From RDYZ01 sp964518905 (GTDB taxonomy: Bacteria > Cyanobacteriota > Cyanobacteriia > Cyanobacteriales > Geitlerinemataceae), in the NCBI GenBank assembly GCA_964518905.1, contig CAZFJL010000025.1, positions 1 to 64,000 of the forward strand: DNA of 64,000 nucleotides, given 5' to 3'. The notes below the pieces were generated by a model that did not search any database, was not told the origin of the DNA, and saw only the letters and a program-made list of their open reading frames with translations. Every line of letters starts with the position of its first letter. Position 1 is the first letter of the stretch. The translations under genes were made by a program, and so were the position numbers. Shown piece after piece: positions 8,164 to 15,760 of the stretch.

Positions 8164-9186
8164 ATGACCCTCGATTCCGCCGCCTTGCTCAATCAATTCA
8201 ACGCACTCTGCACCCAACTGTCTGCCCTTGCGCCGACGATCGCCGGGAGCACAACCCTCGCCGAAGTGCGATCGCTGCTCACCGCATCCAGCCAAACCGG
8301 CGGCAAAACAGCGGCATTGGCCGTGCTCGATCAGTTCCTAGCACTTCAGCACGAAGATCAGGGAGAATTTGCCCCGCTCAAGGACTATAAGGAGCAAGTT
8401 CGTACGTTTCGCAAAGAAGTCGAGGCGATGGACGGTGCGATCTCGAAAGACGCGCAAAGCTTGGTGAACGGAACGCATCCCGTGGCGCAGTTGCTCCAAG
8501 CGGTCAAGGCTGGGGATACCCTCTCCGACGCGCAGTGGTCGAACCTGCAAACGCTACTCACCAAAGTCTTCGGGTCGCCGATCGCGGTGGCCGTCTCGCG
8601 CGGTAAGTTCGTGATTGCGCCACAGGCGAGCGATCGCAAGGCGGAAAATGAGGATGTGTTTCTCTGGGGCGATCGGGTTCCCATGCCGTCAGATGCGGCG
8701 AAAACGAGCGCTGACGGTGAGCCGCCGATCGTCTTTGGTGCGAAGAGTGTCGGCATTCAGACCGCTGATCCCGGCCTCGTGCCGCTGCGGGTCGGGGTGC
8801 ATATCCAAAATATGGGCGATCGACAGTTTGGCGCGAATGAATTTGCCGGAACGCGGGGTCAGTCCCTGGGGATCGAAGGTTTGAGCGTTGCCTTGGTGAG
8901 TCCGATCGCGGGTCTTGCGATCGAGTACATGGCTCACGTTGCCGAAAAGGGCGATCTCGCCTGGGTGAGCAATGGTCAGTATGCCGGAACACGCGGCGAA
9001 GGTCTGGCGCTGGAAGGGTTTGCTATGCGTCTGAGCGGCGTTGCAGCGGCGAACTATGAGCTGACCTATTCGGCACATGTGCAAAACGTGGGGGATTTAC
9101 CGCAGCAGTCCGGCGGCGGCTATTGTGGCACGCGAGGACGCGGGCTGAAGGTGGAAGGCTTAACGGTTTGCCTGCGTAAAAAATAA
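8164..9186 (+). CDS. ChW-repeat protein
   Basis: A 340-residue protein without an obvious signal peptide. Residues 1 to about 190 are helical and unassigned. The C-terminal 150 residues hold three repeats of about 45 residues matching the clostridial hydrophobic W (ChW) pattern: a V/Y-x-(A/V)-H-(I/V) start, then N-x-G-D, then a GTRG-(Q/E/R)-(S/G)-L-x-(I/L/V)-EG core (positions about 8785-8905, 8925-9040, 9060-9175). The signature Trp is kept in only one copy. ChW repeats are best known in Clostridium surface and secreted proteins and occur sporadically in cyanobacteria; function is unproven, with adhesion or carbohydrate binding suggested. The next gene begins 24 bp downstream, so the two may be co-transcribed. 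Confidence 0.75.
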   Translation: MTLDSAALLNQFNALCTQLSALAPTIAGSTTLAEVRSLLTASSQTGGKTAALAVLDQFLALQHEDQGEFAPLKDYKEQVRTFRKEVEAMDGAISKDAQSLVNGTHPVAQLLQAVKAGDTLSDAQWSNLQTLLTKVFGSPIAVAVSRGKFVIAPQASDRKAENEDVFLWGDRVPMPSDAAKTSADGEPPIVFGAKSVGIQTADPGLVPLRVGVHIQNMGDRQFGANEFAGTRGQSLGIEGLSVALVSPIAGLAIEYMAHVAEKGDLAWVSNGQYAGTRGEGLALEGFAMRLSGVAAANYELTYSAHVQNVGDLPQQSGGGYCGTRGRGLKVEGLTVCLRKK

Positions 9187-9210
9187 GTTGGCTAACTCTG
9201 GCTAGAGATT

Positions 9211-10302
9211 GTGACCCAAACCCAAAACCCACGACCCTACACCACCCTGCTGATTGTCCCGACCGGCATTGCGGCGGCGATCGGCGGGTATGCCGGGGAT
9301 GCGATGCCGATCGCCCGCGCATTGATGCAGATTAGCGATCGCGTCGTCACCCATCCCAACGTCCTCAACGGCGCACAGCTTTATTGGAACGAGCCCAATT
9401 TGTTCTACGTGGAGGGCTACGGCCTCGATCGGTTCGCGGCGGGATCGTGGGGCTTGCGTCCGAGCTGGCGCAACCGGATCGGCGTGGTGTTCGATGCGGC
9501 GATCGAGCCAGAGTTGCGCTTGCGCCACCAACAGGCGATCGATGCGACCCGCGCCACACTGGGTCTGGACATTGCGGGGATTGCGACGACGGATGTAGCG
9601 CTCGGAGTTACGGTTCGCACGTCCGACAGCGGCGCGAGTTGGGGCACGATCTCCCAGCCCGCTAGCCTGCTGCGTGCCGCCGATCGCTTACGGCGCGAAA
9701 CCCAAGCAAACGCGATCGCGATCGTTGCTCGTTTTCCCGATGAAGACGCCGACGCCCTCGCAGACTATCGCCACGGCTGCGGGGTAGACGCGATCGCCGG
9801 AGCCGAAGCCGTGATCAGTCATCTTGTCGTCCGCGAGCTGGGTTTGCCCGCCGCTCATGCCCCAGCGCTGGCCGCGATCGATCCCGATCCCGCACTGTCG
9901 CCCCGCGCCGCCGCCGAAGAACTCGGCCATACCTTTTTGCCCTGTGTGTTGATGGGCTTAAGCCGCGCTCCGCAATTTGTGATCCCCGCGATCGCGAGTC
10001 ACGGTAGACACATGCGGCACGCGGGCGATCTATGGGCGGAGGCGATCGATAGTGTGATTGTTCCGGCCTCTGCCTGCGGTGGCAGTGCCGTTTTAAGCCT
10101 GAGCGCTAGCACGCAGATCATTGCCGTGGAAGACAACACGACCACAATGCAGGTTTCGCCGGAATCCGTTGGGATTAGCGCGGTGCGCGTGCGATCGTAT
10201 CTCGACGCGATCGGCGCGATCGCAGCTCATCGTGCGGGGATCACACCGATCTCGCTCACCGCCGCCGCCTACCCGTCGCTCGTAAAACGTTTAAAACGTT
10301 AG
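9211..10302 (+). CDS. DUF3326 family protein
   Basis: A 363-residue protein starting at GTG 9211. The opening TTLLIVPTGIAAAIGGYAGDAMPIAR, with its Gly-rich loop, and the segment NVLNGAQLYW match the DUF3326 family, which is widespread in cyanobacteria and algae and has no known function. It looks soluble and alpha/beta in pattern. It follows the ChW-repeat gene by 24 bp and is followed at 68 bp by a CPBP protease, all on one strand, which suggests but does not prove an operon. Confidence 0.8.
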   Translation: MTQTQNPRPYTTLLIVPTGIAAAIGGYAGDAMPIARALMQISDRVVTHPNVLNGAQLYWNEPNLFYVEGYGLDRFAAGSWGLRPSWRNRIGVVFDAAIEPELRLRHQQAIDATRATLGLDIAGIATTDVALGVTVRTSDSGASWGTISQPASLLRAADRLRRETQANAIAIVARFPDEDADALADYRHGCGVDAIAGAEAVISHLVVRELGLPAAHAPALAAIDPDPALSPRAAAEELGHTFLPCVLMGLSRAPQFVIPAIASHGRHMRHAGDLWAEAIDSVIVPASACGGSAVLSLSASTQIIAVEDNTTTMQVSPESVGISAVRVRSYLDAIGAIAAHRAGITPISLTAAAYPSLVKRLKR

Positions 10303-10370
10303 GATGACGACTTCTAATGTCCATCGCCTGATACCGTGAGCAATCACCGTTTTATCTTTCCCAATCCAAC

Positions 10371-10961
10371 GTGAGCGAGCCCCAATCTTCCCCGCCCGAA
10401 ATCACCTCACTATCCCGATCGCAGGTGCTGATCTCGATGGCCGTCACGGCGATCCTGCTCCTCGGCCTCTCGAAACTCTGGATGTATGTGGGCAATGTGA
10501 CGCTGTTTCCGATTCGTTGGCAGCCGGAGTTATTGCCCGTCGCCTTCGGTCTAAGCCTCCTCATTGCCGCACTCAGCGGCTTGCTGTACTGGATTTGGCC
10601 TGCCTATCGTCTCAGTACGGTGTTTTATCTGGAATTGGTGGTGCGTCCGCTGCACTGGCTGGATCTATTTTGGCTGGGCATACTGCCGGGAATGAGTGAA
10701 GAATTGCTCTTTCGCGGGACGTTATTACCGAGTTGGGGCGGCGGTTGGATTGCCCTCGGATTGACCAGTGCGATGTTTGGAGCGATGCATCTGAGCGGTC
10801 GCAAATATTGGCCCTATGCGTTTTGGGCGGGCTGTGTCGGCGCGATGCTGGGCTACAGCGCGATCGCCACGGGAAATCTGCTAGTGCCGATCGTGGCGCA
10901 CATTTCCACCAACATTCTTTCGGGATCAATCTGGAAGTGGTATTTCTCTAGGATGGATTAA
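10371..10961 (+). CDS. CPBP family intramembrane metalloprotease
   Basis: A 196-residue membrane protein starting at GTG 10371. It has several hydrophobic helices and the CAAX-protease/bacteriocin-processing signatures: motif 1 SEELLFRGTL (EExxxR) near residue 105, then FGAMH and a late HISTN. These Glu and His residues form the glutamic-type intramembrane protease site. Substrates of the cyanobacterial members are unknown. It is the last gene of a possible three-gene run and is followed by a 12-bp inverted repeat that could end transcription. Confidence 0.85.
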   Translation: MSEPQSSPPEITSLSRSQVLISMAVTAILLLGLSKLWMYVGNVTLFPIRWQPELLPVAFGLSLLIAALSGLLYWIWPAYRLSTVFYLELVVRPLHWLDLFWLGILPGMSEELLFRGTLLPSWGGGWIALGLTSAMFGAMHLSGRKYWPYAFWAGCVGAMLGYSAIATGNLLVPIVAHISTNILSGSIWKWYFSRMD

Positions 10962-10965
10962 GAGT

Positions 10966-11022
10966 ATTGCCCGCAAATAGTCGCCCCTCCCAGAAGTCCG
11001 ACTTGAAACAGTCGGACTTCTC
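10966..11022 (+). repeat. dispersed repeat, family 3, with perfect 12-bp hairpin
   Basis: Contains AGAAGTCCGACT at 10992-11003, a 6-base loop and the exact inverse AGTCGGACTTCT at 11010-11021. A decayed copy, colinear for about 60 bp, lies at 42739-42801. It sits between the convergent CPBP gene and ispE, so it may also serve as a bidirectional transcription end, though no T-run follows. Confidence 0.7.
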
Positions 11023-11045
11023 ACCCGGTCTTGATCCCAGACCGA

Positions 11046-12026
11046 TCACGCATCGATTACCTTGATTCCCGTCGATGAGCATTGGGTTACCCACAGATCC
11101 AAATCCGGATCATCTAGCGTCGCCTGCACGCGATCGCGCAAACCCAACGCCTGCTCCTCCGTTTCAAGCAGCGCAAACACCGTCGGCCCCGAACCCGACA
11201 TCATCGCCCCCAACACATCCGCGCCCGCTCCATCCGTACCCGCCGCCATCGCCTGACGCAACGCCGCCACCGGCGGGTGAACCGGCAAAACCACACGCTC
11301 TAGATCGTTATAGAGAAGCTGACCAATGGCCGCCTGATCGCTATGGCTGATGGCCTCGACCATTGAACCCGAATGCACCCGATCGCGCCGTTGTTTCAAG
11401 CCCACCGGGTCGGAAACATAACGATCGGAAAATTTTTGACGAAACGTTTTGTACGCCCACGGCGTCGAGACACCCAAGTGGCGATACTTACCCAACACAA
11501 CCCAAAGCCCCTGCGGTGACGCGATCGACGTCACCTGCTCGCCGCGCCCCGTGGCGATCGCCGTGCCACCCATCACACAAAACGGGATATCCGACCCAAT
11601 TTCGGCGGCCAACTCGCAGATCTCCAACTGCGTTAAACCCAAACCGGCCAACAGATCGAGACCGATCAGCACCGCCGCCGCATTGCTCGATCCCCCCGCG
11701 AGTCCCGCCGCGATCGGCAACTGCTTATCGATCGTAATTTCGATCAATCCGAGCGGGGCGAGCTGATTCGGGAATCGATCCAACAGCAGGCTTGCAGCTC
11801 GGTGTACCAGATTGCTTTCATCCGTCGGCACATCAGGATGGTTACACTGAATTTGGATTCGTTGTGTAAACTGAGCCATGCTCGTCCGCGTCACAATCTC
11901 AATTTGATCGGCTAGCGCCACGCTTTGCATGACCATCGCTAATTCATGGAAACCGTCGGGGCGATCGCCGATAATTTCTAAGTAAAGATTAATCTTCGCG
12001 GGTGCAGTCAGGACGCAGCGTTTCAC
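11046..12026 (-). CDS. ispE: 4-diphosphocytidyl-2-C-methyl-D-erythritol kinase
   Basis: A 326-residue GHMP kinase of the MEP pathway, which phosphorylates CDP-methylerythritol on the way to isoprenoids such as carotenoids and the phytyl chain. Signatures are APAKINLYLEI at the N-terminus, the ATP-binding loop PIAAGLAGGSSNAAAVL near residue 105 and MSGSGPTVFALL near the C-terminus. It is on the minus strand, convergent with the CPBP gene. Length and start fit the family. Confidence 0.95.
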   Translation of the reverse strand: MKRCVLTAPAKINLYLEIIGDRPDGFHELAMVMQSVALADQIEIVTRTSMAQFTQRIQIQCNHPDVPTDESNLVHRAASLLLDRFPNQLAPLGLIEITIDKQLPIAAGLAGGSSNAAAVLIGLDLLAGLGLTQLEICELAAEIGSDIPFCVMGGTAIATGRGEQVTSIASPQGLWVVLGKYRHLGVSTPWAYKTFRQKFSDRYVSDPVGLKQRRDRVHSGSMVEAISHSDQAAIGQLLYNDLERVVLPVHPPVAALRQAMAAGTDGAGADVLGAMMSGSGPTVFALLETEEQALGLRDRVQATLDDPDLDLWVTQCSSTGIKVIDA

Positions 12027-12164
12027 GACGTGAAGTGTTCCAAGTAAGGGTGTAGATCATTGATAATATATCGATCGCTAAGGCGACGTTGGCGATTAAC
12101 CAAAAGCGACTGATGCTCGAAGGAACGGCTACGATCAGATCAGATTCAGATCAGATCAACTTAA

Positions 12165-12313
12165 TAGACCTCTTGCATGAATCGCCCTCATCCCCCAGCC
12201 CCTTCTCCCAAGCAGGGAGAAGGGGAGCCAAATCAAAATATTGCCTTTCAAAGTCCCTCTCCCGCTCTGGGAGAGGGATTTAGGGAGAGGGAATGATATT
12301 TGCAAGAGGTCTA
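12165..12313. mobile_element. MITE-like element with TAGACCTCTTGCA terminal inverted repeats
   Basis: The ends are TAGACCTCTTGCA (12165-12177) and its exact inverse (12301-12313). Inside are two strong hairpins, one around CCCCTTCTCCC / GGGAGAAGGGG (12199-12225) and one around TCCCTCTCCC / GGGAGAGGGA (12254-12278). The element is 149 bp long and has no coding capacity. This type of CCCTTCTCCC-rich palindrome is common between genes in cyanobacteria. It lies in the 404-bp spacer between ispE and the lipoprotein gene. Confidence 0.75.
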
Positions 12314-12430
12314 ATGACCACATCAAGCCGATCGCCTGAAAATATCCGCCGCGATTCAGCGGATACCAACCAGCGAATAACGAATCGTACACACGAGGGT
12401 ATCTTGAAAGAACCCCTAAATCATTAGGAT

Positions 12431-13489
12431 ATGGCCATGCGTTCACCGACGATCGTTCCTCTGCTTGCACTCCTTGCCATCGCGGCGACCGGTTGTGGAT
12501 CTGATACCCCAGAAGCGACGGGCGAAGACCCCACAGCCTCCGCTCCTGCTAGTGCTCCCGCCAACGCTCCTGTCGCGGAGGCCACCGACGCGGAAGCGCA
12601 GCCCTTTGACTCGCCGACGGTTGCCGCACAGGAGACAACCGCTCCGGCGAGTGGCTTAATTGGTTCCACGAATAGTAAAGAACGAGCGATCCAGGTACAG
12701 CGCACTATTCAAGCGAGTCAGAAGAGCGCAGGCGGCAACAATCCCTTCGGGCTCTTGCCGGTAACAGCAACTGCCGATTTGCCAGAAGGTTCGTTAACGA
12801 CATCGCGTGACGGTACGACTCCGAAAGAAGGCGGCCCACCGCTCCCCCCACTCAATCCTCAGGTTGGCGAAACCACTCCAGACCTGCCATTTCCAATTAT
12901 TCCCCTCGTTTCCTCCATCCCCTACATACCGCCGCTCGAAATTTCACCCCAAGGACGGGCGCCTTTAGGTTCACCGTCCCCGTCCGCACCGTCCCCGTCC
13001 GCACCGTCCCCGTCCGCACCGTCCTCATCTACACCTTCGACCCGCGATAGTACTCCTACAACCGCTCCTCCCGCCGCTCCCAACTTTGAGCCGCCGCCGC
13101 CATCCACAGTTCTAGCGGAATCGATCGAAGTGTTAGGCGTTGTTCAAGTAGGGCGGGAAGTTCAAATCTTAATCCGTACCCCGAATAGCCCGCTGGGTCG
13201 TTATGTTGCCGTTGGTGAAACCGTGGCCAATGGACAGGTTCTCATCCGTCGCGTCGAGCGGCTACAGGGGGGCGGTGAACCGGTCGTTATCCTCGTGCAA
13301 AACGGGATCGAGGTGGCGCGGAGTGTCGGTGATACGCCGAATTTAGCAGAAGGCGATACGACCGCAAATGCGCTCAATGACGCCTCCACCATCCGCAATT
13401 CCGGCCAGCGCGATCGCCTGCGTCCGAACAGCGACGCGATCGCATCGCGTACACCATTGCCCCCCCTACCCGTTCCGTATGCTCCGTAG
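12431..13489 (+). CDS. proline-rich predicted lipoprotein
   Basis: A 352-residue exported protein. The N-terminus has a hydrophobic core followed by AATGC, a plausible lipobox with Cys at about residue 22 (start at ATG 12431, or 12437). Residues about 25-230 are rich in Ala, Pro, Ser and Thr, with three exact PSPSA-type repeats at 12970-13022. The only folded-looking part is the C-terminal 100 residues (VVQVGREVQILIRTPN ... ILVQNGIEVARSVG), which resembles small beta domains seen in other cyanobacterial envelope proteins. I cannot name the family. Confidence 0.75.
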   Translation: MAMRSPTIVPLLALLAIAATGCGSDTPEATGEDPTASAPASAPANAPVAEATDAEAQPFDSPTVAAQETTAPASGLIGSTNSKERAIQVQRTIQASQKSAGGNNPFGLLPVTATADLPEGSLTTSRDGTTPKEGGPPLPPLNPQVGETTPDLPFPIIPLVSSIPYIPPLEISPQGRAPLGSPSPSAPSPSAPSPSAPSSSTPSTRDSTPTTAPPAAPNFEPPPPSTVLAESIEVLGVVQVGREVQILIRTPNSPLGRYVAVGETVANGQVLIRRVERLQGGGEPVVILVQNGIEVARSVGDTPNLAEGDTTANALNDASTIRNSGQRDRLRPNSDAIASRTPLPPLPVPYAP

Positions 13490-13611
13490 ACTCGCCGTAG
13501 CCGTCATACTTAAGTTTTGGATCGTTTAAGTTTTGGATTGCTTGAGTATTGGACGAATCGATGACCTTCAAACACTTACACACGCTAAAACGTGGAACAC
13601 TGGAGTCCTAA

Positions 13612-14355
13612 ATGATGAAGTGGAAACGCTTGGCCAGTTTGACCCTGCCGCTCATGGTCGGTCTGTTTGCCGCACGCCCGATGCTGCTGCACGCTCAAAC
13701 GGGATCAGCCGCAGCAGAGCCGATGTACTTCTACTGCAATCCGGATATTTACGACGGTTTTGCTCGCTGTAATACCCAAACGGGTGACAACTATCTCGGT
13801 TATCTCCAGAACGGTAAACCCCACGGGCGCGGCGTTTACGTCTATGCCGACGGTAACCGTTACGAAGGGGAGTGGCTCAACGGTTTGCCCCACGGCAGTG
13901 GCCGCTTTGTATTTAGCGATGATTCACGCTACGAAGGGCAGTTTTATCAAGGGGCAATCACTACCGGCTCGGCTATCTATGCCAGTGGCGATCGCTACAC
14001 CGGCACATTCCAGCGCGTCCAGTACGCTGGCACCGACATCATTTCCAGCCAACCGGGCGGAACCGGCACGCTTATTTTCGCAAATGGCAATCGTTACGAA
14101 GGAGAATTCTTCACCGGTGAACCGTTTGGTTTAGGTAAGTTTACTCACACCACAGGCACGATCTGCCGGGGATACTTTCTCAATCGCAATTTCGACTCCC
14201 AAGAAGCGACCTGTACCTATAGCAACGGGAGTTCCTATCGCGGAGAACTACGCTTTGCACGGCCCCACGGCACGGGGACAATGACGCGACCGGATGGTAC
14301 GCGGATTTCAGGAGCCTTCCGAGAGGGACAGCCCGTTAACTTTAGTGGCTACTAG
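13612..14355 (+). CDS. exported MORN-repeat protein
   Basis: A 247-residue protein with a signal peptide ending near LLHAQT (residue 29). From about residue 60 to the end it is built of MORN repeats, such as YEGEWLNGLPHGSGRFVF, with at least five good copies and some degenerate ones. MORN repeats bind lipids or proteins and often act as scaffolds; in bacteria their roles are mostly unknown. A ribosome binding site GGAG lies 8 bases before the ATG. The second ATG codon directly after the first is an equally possible start. Confidence 0.85.
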   Translation: MMKWKRLASLTLPLMVGLFAARPMLLHAQTGSAAAEPMYFYCNPDIYDGFARCNTQTGDNYLGYLQNGKPHGRGVYVYADGNRYEGEWLNGLPHGSGRFVFSDDSRYEGQFYQGAITTGSAIYASGDRYTGTFQRVQYAGTDIISSQPGGTGTLIFANGNRYEGEFFTGEPFGLGKFTHTTGTICRGYFLNRNFDSQEATCTYSNGSSYRGELRFARPHGTGTMTRPDGTRISGAFREGQPVNFSGY

Positions 14356-14788
14356 GAGCGAAATAAAAGAAAGATCGTACTTTCAAAAATTAGAAGCAGT
14401 TCGTCCTCATTAAGTAGCCCCAGAAAATTAAAGCGACTTAAATAAACCACGGAACTCAAGCATCTTGGTTGCAGACAGGCTAGACGCTTGTGTTACGCGT
14501 AGCATCCATTAATTAGCTTGGTCTACTTGATCATTTCAAAACAGTCTATTTTCGTGTGATTTTAATCACTGTCAACTGCCTAATACTCGTGCTAGCGTTA
14601 GACTAAATTGTCAAGGTTTATGTGGCGTTCGTTAACCTAACCAAAGAACGTAGGCGATGAAATTCACTCAAACTCGCTTTAACGGCATTACGGTGTTGCT
14701 GGGCGAATGACCATGAATCGCAACCGTTAGCATCGTGCCTGAGCCTTAACAGTTTCGGTCACATCCCGTCATTTCCCATCGTAGATTT
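14356..14788. other. intergenic spacer upstream of the DUF928 gene
   Basis: The 433-bp spacer is AT-richer than its neighbours. It contains a tiny open frame at 14658-14708 (16 codons, MKFTQTRFNG...) that I do not count as a gene. No terminator or operator stands out. Confidence 0.4.
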
Positions 14789-15430
14789 ATGTTCAACACC
14801 AAAAAATTCGTCACTCTTACTGCCGGGACGGCTGCCCTACTGACAGCCTTCACGACAATGGCCAGCGCCACCCCGATCGTCTTCAACACCTCCCAAGATG
14901 TTGGCGCTCCGACCCGCACCCGTGGCGCGGGTTCGAGAGGTGGCTGCAACCTTGAAGAAGGCAACGTCGCGCTCAACCTTGCCGCTCCCGTCACCACAGA
15001 TATCGGCAAGACCGTTGCAGAGAACCCAACCTTCTTCTGGACGGTTGATACCGATCTCAATGTGCCCGTGGAATTCACCCTGGTCGCCCCTGGAAAAGCC
15101 GAGCCGATTTTCGTCAAAACCTTTTCGGCAGACGAAGTCAGCAACGGCATGATGAGCGTCCAACTGCCTAGCGGTCATGAACTCGACAGCAATACCGTTT
15201 ACCGCTGGACGGTATCGGCCATCTGTAATGCGAATCGCCGCTCTAACGACGTTTACGCCCAAAGCTGGATTGAGCGCGTCGAAGCGTCGGATCTAAACGC
15301 CGGAGCTTCAGGAGTTGTCGCAGCGCAAGGTTATGCTGATGCGAACCTGTGGTATGACGCTCTTTCGGCGCTGGACTTGGATACCGATCGCCTATCCGTT
15401 ATGGAAGCGTATTCTGGCTCCTCGCTTTAA
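14789..15430 (+). CDS. DUF928-like exported protein
   Basis: A 213-residue protein with a signal peptide (hydrophobic core TAGTAALLTAFTTMASA, cleavage after residue about 28). The body matches the cyanobacterial DUF928 pattern: a Gly/Arg segment (TRGAGSRGGCN), NPTFFWTVD, a beta-rich middle and an extended LPSGHELDSNTVYRWTVSAICN segment. Function is unknown; members are periplasmic and often near signalling genes. It ends about 95 bp before an intrinsic terminator. Confidence 0.75.
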   Translation: MFNTKKFVTLTAGTAALLTAFTTMASATPIVFNTSQDVGAPTRTRGAGSRGGCNLEEGNVALNLAAPVTTDIGKTVAENPTFFWTVDTDLNVPVEFTLVAPGKAEPIFVKTFSADEVSNGMMSVQLPSGHELDSNTVYRWTVSAICNANRRSNDVYAQSWIERVEASDLNAGASGVVAAQGYADANLWYDALSALDLDTDRLSVMEAYSGSSL

Positions 15431-15525
15431 TCCTGCGGTCGCGATCGCATCGTGACCTGTGACCACTGACACGTTAGACTCAGGTCTCGTGAACGTTTAG
15501 CTCCTCCTCACTCACATAACTAACC

Positions 15526-15558
15526 AGCCCTCGATCATTGTGATCGAGGGCTTTCGTT
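15526..15558 (+). terminator. intrinsic terminator-like hairpin before the tRNA gene
   Basis: Stem AGCCCTCGATCA / TGATCGAGGGCT (15526-15537 with 15541-15552) with a 3-base loop, followed by TTCGTTT. The 12-bp perfect stem fits the end of the DUF928 transcript or of a small RNA starting upstream. The T-run is interrupted. Confidence 0.7.
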
Positions 15559-15612
15559 TGCGGGTGCTTGCCTGTAGCCGGATAATCGGGCTATATTAAA
15601 GTGCCTGCGAAA

Positions 15613-15686
15613 GGGCATGTAGCTCAGTTGGATAGAGCATCAGATTCCGGTTCTGAGGGTCGGGGGTTCGAGTCCCTCCATGCTCG
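15613..15686 (+). tRNA. tRNA-Arg (anticodon CCG)
   Basis: A full cloverleaf can be folded. The acceptor arm is GGGCATG with CATGCTC (one G-T pair), the D-arm is GCTC/GAGC, the anticodon stem is TCAGA/TCTGA with loop TTCCGGT giving anticodon CCG, and the T-arm contains GGTTCGAGTCC. CCA is not encoded. The anticodon reads CGG arginine codons. Confidence 0.95.
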
Positions 15687-15760
15687 TTAGTTTGAATAGC
15701 ATTCATTGGGGTTAGGGCAAAGCTCAACCCCGGTTCGTAATAGCGGATCTTCCTGCTGAT

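Noticed and set aside
14658..14708. 16-codon frame MKFTQTRFNGITVLLGE
   Set aside because: Too short and without a conserved pattern; perhaps a decayed signal-peptide start.
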